Shown: in pieces, positions 17,128 to 25,035 of the stretch
How the letters are laid out: each line of letters begins with the position of its first letter
Numbering within the stretch: position 1 is the first letter of the stretch
From: Chryseobacterium ginsenosidimutans
Lineage (GTDB): Bacteria > Bacteroidota > Bacteroidia > Flavobacteriales > Weeksellaceae
Assembly: GCF_030823405.1 (NCBI RefSeq)
Contig: NZ_JAUSXC010000001.1
Location: 4,221,001 to 4,285,000 of the forward strand
Reading direction: 5' to 3'
Length of the DNA: 64,000 nucleotides
The notes under the pieces: generated by a model
Told to the model about the DNA's origin: nothing
Databases searched by the model: none
Seen by the model: the letters and a program-made list of their open reading frames with translations, nothing else
Program-made: the position numbers and the translations under genes

Positions 17128-18078
17128 TTAATATCTATAACCTCTATGATTAATGAAATTATCAAAGTTATATCCTAATCCGATCATAAAGCTGTTTCCT
17201 CCATATTCCTGAATATCAGATAAACCAAGGTTGTAAGTAGCACCAATCATGAATTTGTTGAATCTTACTTTTACAACAGGTGCAATCTGTAACTGCTGAC
17301 TGTCGAATCTGTTCTGAACAGATCTGTAGCTAACTCCGAAAGAGAATGCATTGATATCATTAAAGAACGTAGCCATTAAGTTATAATCTACGGTTCTCGT
17401 AGAGTTCGTATTAAGGTTGATCAACGCTGATGGAGTAAAATAAATATTATCTCCGATATGCCAATCATATCCTAAGTTTAAGAAAAACTTAATTGGAGAA
17501 GGTTCACGTCCGTTTACGATCGCCTCATCATTTGTAAGCGCGATATCGTTAACAGAAACTCCAGCAAAGATGTTTTTATAAGTAGCTTGTGCTCCGAAGT
17601 TTGCATAAGCCATAAAAATATTACTCTCGCTACCTTGTAATAGTGGATCTGAAGCGTCTTGCGTATTAATTTTTGAATAATCAAAATTCATATTATAGAA
17701 GCTTACACTTGTACCGAAAGAGAACTGGTCTTTTCTGTCTCCTTCACTGCTAAGAGGAATAAAATATGAAGCACCAGCCGTAATCCCCCCCGCAGAAATA
17801 GGGCCATTACTGTCTCTGAATACAGATAAACCTGCTCCTACTCTATCAAAGATGTTCGCGTTGATCCCCACCGATTGTACGTTTGGAGATTCGCTGAACT
17901 TCGAAAATTGCTGCTGATAGTTAAGATTAAGTTGCACATAGTCAGTTTTTCCGTATTGTGCTGGGTTGAACAGAAACTCACCATCCAAAAGGTACTGTTG
18001 ATAGTATGGTAATGTTTCTTGTGCTTTGTATGCATTTGACAAAAGAGCTAAACATACGATAGCATATAGTTTTCTCAT
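17128..18078 (-). CDS. PorP/SprF family type IX secretion membrane protein
   Basis: About 316 residues using the start at 18078 (MRKLYAIVCLAL), which gives a normal signal peptide cut after YKAQ; the upstream ATG at 18096 would add six charged residues. The N-terminus of the mature protein (LPYYQQYLLDGEFLFNPAQYGKTDYVQLNLNYQ; split here for description into PYYQQYLLDG and NPAQYG) and the regular beta-strand pattern ending SFMIGLGYNFDNF fit the PorP/SprF outer-membrane family. SprF-type proteins help export or anchor large adhesins. No sprB-like adhesin or gldKLMN gene is nearby, so the partner is elsewhere. Confidence 0.87.
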   Translation of the reverse strand: MRKLYAIVCLALLSNAYKAQETLPYYQQYLLDGEFLFNPAQYGKTDYVQLNLNYQQQFSKFSESPNVQSVGINANIFDRVGAGLSVFRDSNGPISAGGITAGASYFIPLSSEGDRKDQFSFGTSVSFYNMNFDYSKINTQDASDPLLQGSESNIFMAYANFGAQATYKNIFAGVSVNDIALTNDEAIVNGREPSPIKFFLNLGYDWHIGDNIYFTPSALINLNTNSTRTVDYNLMATFFNDINAFSFGVSYRSVQNRFDSQQLQIAPVVKVRFNKFMIGATYNLGLSDIQEYGGNSFMIGLGYNFDNFINHRGYRY

Positions 18079-18129
18079 AACAAATCTTGATTTCAATTCA
18101 ACAAATATAAAAAAATTCTCAATATATTT

Positions 18130-19203
18130 TTAGTTTTCTAAATAATTTCTCCATTTTTTTACAGCATCCGTCATATCTTTAGGCATTGGGCTCTCAAAAT
18201 ATAATTCTTTCTTCGTCGTTGGATGTATAAATCCTAAAGTATGCGCATGGAGTGCATGTCTAGGTAAAATTTCAAAAACATTTTTTATAAACTGCTTATA
18301 CTTAGGAAGATTCACCCCGCGGAGAGGTGTATGACCTTCATATCTTTCATCATTAAATAAAGTATGCCCTATATGTTTGAAGTGTGCCCGAATCTGATGA
18401 GTTCTTCCTGTTTCCAATTTGCACTCTACCCAAGTCATATATTTAAATCTTTCTAAAACTTTATAATGGGTCACCGCATGCTTCCCTTGGCTTCCGTCTT
18501 CATAAGTGTGCATCTGCATCCTGTTTTTAGGATGACGCCCTATATGGCCTCTTATTGTACCTTCATCGTCCTGTACGTTCCCCCAAACAAAAGCCCAGTA
18601 TAATCTTTTCGTCTTTCTGTCAAAAAACTGTTTTGCTAAAAAGCTTAAAGCATATTCAGTTTTTGCAATTACCAAAAGCCCAGAAGTATCTTTATCAATT
18701 CTGTGGACTAAACCGACTCTATCGAGATCAGATTTTTCATTGTTTTGTTCAAAATGATAAGCAAGAGCATTCACCAAAGTTCCGTCCCAGTTTCCGAATC
18801 CCGGATGAACAACCATTCCCGGTTCTTTATCTACCACCACCAAATCATCATCTTCATATATAATATTAATAGGAATATTCTGAGGAATAATAAAGTTCTC
18901 CCTCGGCGGATGTGCCAATAATACAGAAACCTGATCTCCAGGTTTTACACGATAATTTTGTTTTACGGAAACTCCGTTGACAACAACATTTCCTGCTCTG
19001 CATGTCTGCGAGATTTTATTTCTTGAAGAATTATTACGGTGTATCAATAAGAACTTATCGATCCTCAAAGGCTCCTGATTCTTATCAACAATGATATTAA
19101 GATGTTCGTACAACCCCTTATTTTCCTCATCAATATCGATATTATCAATACTGTTTTGGTTTAACAATTCTTCATCTAAAAAATCTTCGTTGTCTTCTGC
19201 CAT
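18130..19203 (-). CDS. RluA family 23S rRNA pseudouridine synthase
   Basis: 357 residues. An acidic N-terminal extension (about 1-35) precedes an S4 RNA-binding domain (about 40-95, RIDKFLLIHRNNSSRNKISQ) and the RluA catalytic domain with VHRIDKDTSGLLVIAK, whose Asp is the nucleophile, and GRTHQIRAHF. It fits the RluD subgroup, which modifies helix 69 of 23S rRNA, but the exact target cannot be fixed by eye. It lies downstream of the PASTA gene on the same strand, separated by a terminator. Confidence 0.93.
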   Translation of the reverse strand: MAEDNEDFLDEELLNQNSIDNIDIDEENKGLYEHLNIIVDKNQEPLRIDKFLLIHRNNSSRNKISQTCRAGNVVVNGVSVKQNYRVKPGDQVSVLLAHPPRENFIIPQNIPINIIYEDDDLVVVDKEPGMVVHPGFGNWDGTLVNALAYHFEQNNEKSDLDRVGLVHRIDKDTSGLLVIAKTEYALSFLAKQFFDRKTKRLYWAFVWGNVQDDEGTIRGHIGRHPKNRMQMHTYEDGSQGKHAVTHYKVLERFKYMTWVECKLETGRTHQIRAHFKHIGHTLFNDERYEGHTPLRGVNLPKYKQFIKNVFEILPRHALHAHTLGFIHPTTKKELYFESPMPKDMTDAVKKWRNYLEN

Positions 19204-19220
19204 TGTTTTATCTTTTATGC

Positions 19221-19255
19221 AAAAGGCCTCAACATAATGAAAGTTGAAGCCTTTA
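19221..19255 (-). terminator. Terminator between the PASTA gene and the pseudouridine synthase gene
   Basis: AAAGGCCTCAAC pairs with GTTGAAGCCTTT (one mismatch) around a 9-nt loop. Short U-tract on the minus transcript. Confidence 0.75.
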
Positions 19256-19276
19256 TTTTTTATAATATTAAATTAA

Positions 19277-20380
19277 TTACTCTACGACTACTTTTTTAGC
19301 TTTTGGCTTTTCAGCAGGTTTTTGTGCAGTTGTAGATTTATTACTTGATCCTGTATTATTACCAGAATTACTTCCTGAAGAAGTAGACTTTGGTTTATTT
19401 TCACTTACAGAAACAGACGGCTTTGCAGTCGTTGTTTTTTGTACATCAGATCTGGTTGCGTCTGTTGATGGTTTCGGGTTGTCTCTTTTCGGAGCCTGTA
19501 TTACAGGAGGAGGTGCATCATAAACAGGCTCCTGATTCGTAGGAACTTCCTCATAATGTACAGGAGGCAGACCTGTATCTACTTTCATTCTGTAGATAGA
19601 ATTTAGCTGCTCGATTTTAGCACTCAGCTCGGCAGGTGTTTTTTTACTTGCCCAAAGATCAATCTGCATACCCTGATCTCTGACATCTCCTGCTGCTGGA
19701 TCCTGATAATAAATAATATCAGATTCGTCTTTGCTTCCATCTTCATGCTCTACAAGACCCACTTCAAACATACTTCTTGCAATCACTGCTCTTGCTTCTT
19801 TTATTGTTAATCCTACAACATTAGGAATTGAGATATTTCTCATCGGTCCTGAACCTATCACAACGTCTACTATAGAAAATCTCGGAAGCTTAGTTTTTGG
19901 TTTTACGGCTGTACCTTTATATAAAATTCTTAAAACCGCATCTTTTTGAATACTTGGTTCGAAAATCGTATCTCCAACTTTCAATCCTACCTGTTCCAGT
20001 CTTTGGAAAGCAAGACCTGAATATTTATTAATTACATCAGGAACTTCTACCCTTGCCCAAGTTCTTGGATTAACTTTTAATATAATAGACCTTCCGTCTT
20101 TCACTCGGGAACCCGGCATAGGATATACCTGCAATACCTGAAAAGGTCTGTATTTAGGATTATACTGAGGACTGTCTACTTCATATTCCAATCCGGAATC
20201 ATCCAATATTTTGATTGCTTCCTGTACAGATTTATTAACAATATTTGGAACGGGAATTTCCTGACCATGATTAGTATGATATTCTAACCAACGAAATGTA
20301 AGCCAAACCAACCCCACAAAAACACCGATGGCTACGACTAAGTTCAGTAAAACTTTCCAATTGAAAAGTGATTTAAGCAT
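19277..20380 (-). CDS. PASTA domain-containing membrane protein
   Basis: 367 residues. A single membrane segment (about 12-30) is followed by three PASTA domains outside: about 40-107 (PVPNIVNKSVQEAIKILDDSG), 112-180 (VEVPDVINKYSGLAFQRLEQ) and 184-253 (ISIPNVVGLTIKEARAVIA). A Pro/Ser/Thr/Lys-rich tail follows. PASTA domains bind muropeptides or beta-lactams. Unlike Firmicutes and actinobacterial PASTA proteins there is no kinase domain. The divergent neighbour is ddl (D-Ala-D-Ala ligase), in line with a cell-wall role. Confidence 0.9.
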   Translation of the reverse strand: MLKSLFNWKVLLNLVVAIGVFVGLVWLTFRWLEYHTNHGQEIPVPNIVNKSVQEAIKILDDSGLEYEVDSPQYNPKYRPFQVLQVYPMPGSRVKDGRSIILKVNPRTWARVEVPDVINKYSGLAFQRLEQVGLKVGDTIFEPSIQKDAVLRILYKGTAVKPKTKLPRFSIVDVVIGSGPMRNISIPNVVGLTIKEARAVIARSMFEVGLVEHEDGSKDESDIIYYQDPAAGDVRDQGMQIDLWASKKTPAELSAKIEQLNSIYRMKVDTGLPPVHYEEVPTNQEPVYDAPPPVIQAPKRDNPKPSTDATRSDVQKTTTAKPSVSVSENKPKSTSSGSNSGNNTGSSNKSTTAQKPAEKPKAKKVVVE

Positions 20381-20405
20381 ACTTAAAATGACTATAATTA
20401 GACAG

Positions 20406-20413
20406 CAAATATA
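20406..20413 (-). promoter_or_regulatory. -7 box of the PASTA gene
   Basis: TATATTTG on the minus strand, 25 bp before the ATG. Confidence 0.6.
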
Positions 20414-20505
20414 ATTAATAATTTTCTAATGTCATTTTTATTTAACACATTTCATTTTTGAGCTTAAAATTTGCGAATTTGCGGTTATCCATTATATAAA
20501 ATGAT

Positions 20506-20513
20506 TAAATTTG
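20506..20513 (+). promoter_or_regulatory. -7 box of ddl
   Basis: TAAATTTG, 22 bp before the ddl ATG; the divergent PASTA promoter lies about 95 bp to the left. Confidence 0.6.
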
Positions 20514-20535
20514 CCTTAATTGATACTATAAGGTT

Positions 20536-21525
20536 ATGAGCAAAAAACAAGTTGCCGTAGTAATGGGAGGCTATTCGGACGAATATGTTGTATCATTAAA
20601 AAGCGGACAATTAATTTATGATTCTTTAGATAGAGAGCTTTACGATGTATATAAAGTAGTTATTCTTAAAGATGAATGGTATTTTTTAGGTGAAAATGAT
20701 AAAAAATATGAGATCAACAGAGGTGACTTTTCTGTTACACTAGATAATGAAACATTGAAATTCGATGTATGCTTCAATATTATACACGGAACACCTGGTG
20801 AAAACGGTATTTTGCAGGCATATTGGGATGCGATCGGACAAAAATATACGGGTTGTGATTTTTATCAAAGTGCTTTAACCTTTAATAAAAAAGATACATT
20901 AGCTGTACTTTCAAAATATGGAATCCCTTCTGCAAAAAGTATTTATTTAAGAAAAGGAGAAAACATTAATGTTGATGAAATTGTAGAAAATCTTGGACTT
21001 CCAGTTTTCGTTAAACCCAATCAATCAGGTTCTTCATTGGGAATTTCAAAAGTAAAAGAAAAATCAGAGTTAATTGCGGCGACAGAATTTGCTTTCAAAG
21101 AAGATAATGAAATTTTAATTGAAAGCTTCCTCGACGGAATGGAAGTTTCTGTAGGAGTTATCGACTATAAAGGTGAAACGATTGTTTTGGGAATTACAGA
21201 AATTGTTCCTCAAAATGAATTTTTCGATTATGAAGCCAAATATGAAGGTGCTTCCGAGGAAATTACCCCTGCGAGAATCGGCGACGAAACAAGAATCAGA
21301 GTTGAAGAAATATCAAAAAGAGCTTATAATTCTCTTGGAATGAGCGGTTTCTCTCGTAGTGAGTTTATTTTGATGGATGGCATTCCCTATATGTTGGAAA
21401 TGAATACGAATCCTGGATTCTCACCTGCAAGTATTCTCCCTCAACAGGCGAAAATCTACGGAATTTCTATTACGGATCTTTGTGGGAATGAAGTTGAAAA
21501 AGCATTGGCTAAAAAATCAAAATAG
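20536..21525 (+). CDS. ddl: D-alanine--D-alanine ligase
   Basis: 329 residues, ATP-grasp enzyme joining two D-alanines for peptidoglycan. N-terminal VVMGGYSDEYVVSLKSG, then IIHGTPGENGILQAYWD, the ATP-binding FVKPNQSGSSLGISKVK, and the C-terminal metal/substrate loop LEMNTNPGFSPASILPQQ. Length is standard. Followed after one base by coaD, so the two are in one operon, an arrangement common in flavobacteria. Confidence 0.95.
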   Translation: MSKKQVAVVMGGYSDEYVVSLKSGQLIYDSLDRELYDVYKVVILKDEWYFLGENDKKYEINRGDFSVTLDNETLKFDVCFNIIHGTPGENGILQAYWDAIGQKYTGCDFYQSALTFNKKDTLAVLSKYGIPSAKSIYLRKGENINVDEIVENLGLPVFVKPNQSGSSLGISKVKEKSELIAATEFAFKEDNEILIESFLDGMEVSVGVIDYKGETIVLGITEIVPQNEFFDYEAKYEGASEEITPARIGDETRIRVEEISKRAYNSLGMSGFSRSEFILMDGIPYMLEMNTNPGFSPASILPQQAKIYGISITDLCGNEVEKALAKKSK

Positions 21526-21526
21526 T

Positions 21527-21994
21527 ATGAAAATCGCTGTTTTCCCTGGATCATTTGATCCAATTACTTTAGGACATTATGATATTATTGAGAGAGCGGC
21601 ACCGCTTTTCGATAAATTAATTATTGCAATCGGACAAAATTCTCAGAAGAAATACATGTTCCCATTGGAAAAAAGAATGGAATTTATTCAAAATTCGGTT
21701 GCAGAATTCCCCAACGTAGAAGTTGATTATTTTGAAGGCTTAACGGTTGACTACTGCTTCGAAAAAAATGCCCAATATATCCTCAGAGGCTTAAGAAATC
21801 CTGCCGATTTTGAGTTTGAAAAAGCTATCGCCCATACCAACAGAACCTTAGCTCATAAAAAATTAGAAACTGTATTTTTATTAACCTCATCAGGAAAATC
21901 TTTCATCAGCAGCAGTATTGTGAGAGAAATTATTAACCATGACGGTGAGTATGAACTTTTAGTTCCGGAAGCGGTAAGAGTTCAAAAAAAGTAA
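21527..21994 (+). CDS. coaD: Pantetheine-phosphate adenylyltransferase
   Basis: 155 residues from the ATG at 21527; an upstream in-frame ATG at 21482 is inside ddl and is not used. Catalyses the fourth step of coenzyme A synthesis. Motifs: PGSFDPITLGHYDII (nucleotidyltransferase HxGH variant GHYD), RGLRNPADFEFE and SSGKSFISSSIVREI. Starts one base after the ddl stop codon (TAG, T, ATG). Confidence 0.96.
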   Translation: MKIAVFPGSFDPITLGHYDIIERAAPLFDKLIIAIGQNSQKKYMFPLEKRMEFIQNSVAEFPNVEVDYFEGLTVDYCFEKNAQYILRGLRNPADFEFEKAIAHTNRTLAHKKLETVFLLTSSGKSFISSSIVREIINHDGEYELLVPEAVRVQKK

Positions 21995-22007
21995 ATAATG
22001 TTAAGCA

Positions 22008-22072
22008 ATAAATGATAGTTGACACAATGGCAGAAGGTTTACTTGCAAAGAAAAACATCAATTATCATTTAT
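22008..22072 (+). repeat. Intergenic inverted repeat (15-bp stem, 35-nt loop)
   Basis: Bases 22008-22022 pair with 22058-22072 without mismatch apart from one G-T pair. No T-run follows, so it is not a standard terminator. It lies between coaD and the TRIC channel gene. Confidence 0.7.
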
Positions 22073-22084
22073 CATAGATAAAAC

Positions 22085-22717
22085 ATGCACGAACAGTTCA
22101 ATTTTGCCATAGAAGTTCTCGGAACGATCTCCTTTTCGATGTCGGGAAGTTTTGCAGCGATGCAGAAGCGTCTTGACCCTTTTGGAGTACTTATTATTGC
22201 GTTTGTAACTTCTGTCGGCGGCGGAACTGTAAGAGATTTACTGCTTGATATTCCCGTTTTCTGGATGCATGACCTGCTGACGTGTGGATTAATTATCCTG
22301 ACAAGTATTTTCACGATGATTTTTAAATCTTTTGAAAAAAACTTCAGGGTAACTTTATTTATTTTTGATAGTTTCGGACTCGGATTATTTACCATTATCG
22401 GTGTCCAAAAAGGTCTCAACGCAGGTATTCATCCATTAATATGTATTGGATTGGGAACAATTACGGGCTGTTTCGGAGGTATTATCCGAGATATTTTACT
22501 GAATAGAATCCCCTTGATTTTTAGGAAAGAAATTTATGCAACAGCTTGTATCGTTGGCGGCTCCATATTTCTACTTTTAACAAAATTTACGCCTTTAACA
22601 TTTACTATTGTTCAGGTTTTTACGATCTTATTAATTGTAGCAATACGAACACTTGCCGTAAAATACCATTGGCGAATTCCAAAGTTTTATGGGTATGATC
22701 ATTCTTCTGAAATGTAA
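22085..22717 (+). CDS. TRIC cation channel family protein (YicG-like)
   Basis: 210 residues with about seven membrane segments. It has the two-fold internal repeat of the family: GGGTVRDLLLDIPVF in the first half and GCFGGIIRDILLNRIPL in the second, the glycine-rich kinks that line the pore in TRIC trimers. Formerly UPF0126; bacterial members are potassium-permeable channels of unclear physiological role. Ended by a hairpin at 22728-22760. Confidence 0.9.
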   Translation: MHEQFNFAIEVLGTISFSMSGSFAAMQKRLDPFGVLIIAFVTSVGGGTVRDLLLDIPVFWMHDLLTCGLIILTSIFTMIFKSFEKNFRVTLFIFDSFGLGLFTIIGVQKGLNAGIHPLICIGLGTITGCFGGIIRDILLNRIPLIFRKEIYATACIVGGSIFLLLTKFTPLTFTIVQVFTILLIVAIRTLAVKYHWRIPKFYGYDHSSEM

Positions 22718-22727
22718 TTTAACATAA

Positions 22728-22760
22728 AAAATGCACCCGAACTTTCTTCAGGTGCATTTA
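22728..22760. terminator. Bidirectional terminator
   Basis: AAATGCACC pairs with GGTGCATTT, extended inside the loop by GAA/TTC; between convergent genes ending at 22717 and 22783. Confidence 0.85.
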
Positions 22761-22782
22761 TATTTTAATTAAAAAGTTCTTT

Positions 22783-23349
22783 CTAGAATTTCCCTCTGTT
22801 TCTCATATTAGGATTGTGCATATGTTTCTGCATCGTAGGCATTTTCATTTGATCTTTCATCATTTTTATCTGATCCTTCATCATCCCTGCGCTGTCTAAT
22901 CTTTTTGCTTCTTCCAATAATCTCTGCCCTTCCTGCTTTCTTCCTTTAGAAATGGCAGCTGCAGCAAGATTCAATGTTGCCATTGCTCTGTCGTGCTTCA
23001 TATTTAAGCCATATTCCAGGGCTTTTTTCATTAAAGGCTCCACTTTTGTCGGATGATCCTGTGCCTGTGTCAACCCCATCAAATAATGAAAATATCCATA
23101 CTGAGATTTGTGAAGCTGTGCCTGATAATTGGTGATACTCTGTAACCAAACTCCTGCCTTCTCCATATTTTGTTTTCTCAATTGCCAGAAAGCCAAAAGA
23201 ATATATTCATTTTTAAAGAAAAGTAAAATAGGAAATGCCGCAAGAAGGAAAATCACAATTCCCCAACCCAGATTTCGTGTAAAAAACATCATCCAAAGTC
23301 CTAAAAGGATAAGAACTGCCGCAACAGCAATTTTTATGTATTTATTCAT
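22783..23349 (-). CDS. Membrane-anchored TPR-like protein of unknown function
   Basis: 188 residues. Two membrane segments near the N-terminus (about 5-22 and 27-45) form a hairpin, then alpha-helical repeats with TPR character: AGVWLQSITNYQAQLHKSQYG, VEPLMKKALEYGLN and HDRAMATLNLAAAAISKGRK. The C-terminus is rich in Met, Lys and His (KDQIKMMKDQMKMPTMQKHMH, described not quoted in full), perhaps a metal-rich or flexible tail. A role in binding partner proteins is likely; none can be named. Promoter box 18 bp upstream. Confidence 0.65.
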   Translation of the reverse strand: MNKYIKIAVAAVLILLGLWMMFFTRNLGWGIVIFLLAAFPILLFFKNEYILLAFWQLRKQNMEKAGVWLQSITNYQAQLHKSQYGYFHYLMGLTQAQDHPTKVEPLMKKALEYGLNMKHDRAMATLNLAAAAISKGRKQEGQRLLEEAKRLDSAGMMKDQIKMMKDQMKMPTMQKHMHNPNMRNRGKF

Positions 23350-23367
23350 TATTAAATTTTAGAAGTG

Positions 23368-23375
23368 CAAAGATA
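23368..23375 (-). promoter_or_regulatory. -7 box of the TPR-like gene
   Basis: TATCTTTG on the minus strand, 18 bp upstream of the ATG. Confidence 0.55.
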
Positions 23376-23381
23376 AATAAT

Positions 23382-23416
23382 TTAGAGCTTAGAAGCTAGA
23401 AGTTACAACCTAGAAT
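23382..23416. repeat. Short heptamer tandem repeat
   Basis: Five degenerate 7-bp units (TTAGAGC, TTAGAAG, CTAGAAG, TTACAAC, CTAGAAT) in the gap between two leftward genes. Confidence 0.65.
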
Positions 23417-23424
23417 TCTTACAA

Positions 23425-23919
23425 CTATTCGTTCTTAATTTTTTCGTATGTCTGAAAACAGAAATCATATTGGTTCTTTTCATCCTTTTCATGACAAACT
23501 TCCGTTGTCTTTTTCCAGATTTTGCTGTCGATTTTAGGGAAATAAGTATCTGCCTGAAGATCAGCTTTCACCAAAGTAACTTCAAGCTTATCAACAATAT
23601 CGATGGTCTGTTCATAAATATTCCCTCCTCCGATGATAAAAACTTCTTCGTCAATTTTTTTTGCAAATTTTACAGCTTCTTTGATACTTCCGACAATCAG
23701 GATACCCTCTTCAAACCAACCTTTTTTTCTGGACACAACAATATTGGTACGGTTTGGAAGTGGCTTTCCGATGCTTTCATACGTTTTTCTTCCCATAATA
23801 ATAGGATGCCCCGAAGTAATATCTTTAAAATGTTTCAAATCTTTTGGAAGATGCCAAAGCAATTGATTTTCAAAACCAATCTCGTTTTTCTCTCCCATTG
23901 CCACCACAATTGTTGTCAT
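23425..23919 (-). CDS. folA: Dihydrofolate reductase
   Basis: 164 residues, reducing dihydrofolate to tetrahydrofolate with NADPH. Motifs: VAMGEKNEIGFENQLLWHLPKDLKHFK (Trp in LLWHLP and the Asp in PKDLKHF at the active site), IIMGRKTYESIG, PNRTNIVVSR and VFIIGGGNIYEQ. Length is normal for chromosomal DHFR. The start region shares a short divergent promoter region with the lemA gene. Confidence 0.96.
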   Translation of the reverse strand: MTTIVVAMGEKNEIGFENQLLWHLPKDLKHFKDITSGHPIIMGRKTYESIGKPLPNRTNIVVSRKKGWFEEGILIVGSIKEAVKFAKKIDEEVFIIGGGNIYEQTIDIVDKLEVTLVKADLQADTYFPKIDSKIWKKTTEVCHEKDEKNQYDFCFQTYEKIKNE

Positions 23920-23934
23920 TAAAATAATTTTCTA

Positions 23935-23942
23935 CAAAATTA
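23935..23942 (-). promoter_or_regulatory. -7 box of the DHFR gene
   Basis: TAATTTTG on the minus strand, 15 bp before the ATG; lies back to back with the lemA box 12 bp away. Confidence 0.6.
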
Positions 23943-23954
23943 GCACATAATTTG

Positions 23955-23962
23955 TATATTTG
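23955..23962 (+). promoter_or_regulatory. -7 box of the lemA operon
   Basis: TATATTTG, 33 bp before the lemA ATG. Confidence 0.6.
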
Positions 23963-23995
23963 GATAGCACAAAAAATATTAAAAAAATTTAAACT

Positions 23996-24604
23996 ATGAA
24001 AAACAAAGGTTGTTTGAGCGCAGGAACTATCGGTATCGCTCTCCTTATAATTGTTGCTGTAATCTTCTTTTGGGGCAAAAGTGGTTACAATAATTTCGTA
24101 ACTAAAGAACAAACTGCCAATACAAAGTGGTCTAATATAGAAACTGTATATCAGAAAAGAGCCAATCTTATCCCGAATCTAGAAAGAACAGTTAAATCAT
24201 ATTCTAAGTTTGAGCAGGAAACATTGACAAAAGTAGTTGAAGCCCGCTCTAAAGCAACATCTATCAACATTGACCCTACAAATATGACAGAACAGGATCT
24301 TGCAAAATTCCAAGCTGCACAGGGTGAATTGTCCGGAGCTTTAAGCAGATTGATGGCAGTTGTAGAAGCGTATCCCAATTTAAAAGCAGATCAGCAATAT
24401 ATTAATTTCCAGAGAGAATACACTGCAATCGAAAACAGTATCAGAACCGAAACTGTTTATTACAACGAAGCAGCTCAGAATTACAATACATCGATAAAAA
24501 CTTTCCCGAATAATATTTTGGCGAATTTTACAAACTTTAAAGAAAAACCTTATTTCAAAGCTGAAGCAGGAGCTCAAAAAGCACCCGATGTATTCTCAGA
24601 ATAA
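23996..24604 (+). CDS. LemA family protein
   Basis: 202 residues: one N-terminal membrane segment (about 9-24) and a long helical domain outside with the family pattern TANTKWSNIETVYQKRANLIPNL (N-terminal part) and GELSGALSRLMAVVEAYPNLKADQ. The function of LemA is not settled. The stop codon overlaps the start of the next TPM gene (TAATG), forming the common lemA-TPM-TPM operon. Confidence 0.93.
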   Translation: MKNKGCLSAGTIGIALLIIVAVIFFWGKSGYNNFVTKEQTANTKWSNIETVYQKRANLIPNLERTVKSYSKFEQETLTKVVEARSKATSINIDPTNMTEQDLAKFQAAQGELSGALSRLMAVVEAYPNLKADQQYINFQREYTAIENSIRTETVYYNEAAQNYNTSIKTFPNNILANFTNFKEKPYFKAEAGAQKAPDVFSE

Positions 24605-25035
24605 TGGCAAATAATTTCCTAACAAAACAGCAGATAGCTTCCCTTGTGGAAGCTATTCAGTCAGCAGAAGAACATTCTACCGGCGAGATCAGAGTGCATA
24701 TCGATTCAAACACTGAAAATGATAATGCAAAAACGGCATTCAAAGTCTTTAAAGAATTATGCTTAAATAAAACTGCCGAAAAAAATGCTGTACTTTTTCA
24801 TGTGAATTTTGAACAAAAATATCTTACCATTATCGGTGATACAGGAATTCATGAGAAAGTAAACCAATCATATTGGGATCATCTGCATGATTACATTACG
24901 TCCGAATTTGCCAAAGGAAATTATTATAAAGCCTTAAAAAGCGGCATCCTGGAAACCGGTCTTGAACTAAAAAAACATTTTCCTGTAAAAGGAGAAAACC
25001 ACAACGAACTCCCTAATGAAATTACGTTCTCTTAA
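24604..25035 (+). CDS. TPM domain protein, short cytosolic type
   Basis: 143 residues consisting of a single TPM (Psb32/TLP18.3/MOLO-1) domain: LVEAIQSAEEHSTGEIRVHID, then FHVNFEQKYLTIIGDTGIHEKVNQSYWD. No signal peptide, unlike the neighbour at 25016. TPM domains in plants have acid-phosphatase activity and serve photosystem repair; in bacteria their role is unknown. Translationally coupled to lemA and overlaps the next gene by 20 bp. Confidence 0.88.
   Translation: MANNFLTKQQIASLVEAIQSAEEHSTGEIRVHIDSNTENDNAKTAFKVFKELCLNKTAEKNAVLFHVNFEQKYLTIIGDTGIHEKVNQSYWDHLHDYITSEFAKGNYYKALKSGILETGLELKKHFPVKGENHNELPNEITFS

Noticed and set aside
23470..23922. 150-codon open frame antisense to the DHFR gene
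   Set aside because: It lies fully inside a well-supported folA gene, has no recognisable domain and is rich in Phe/Ile/Ser as expected of a shadow frame.
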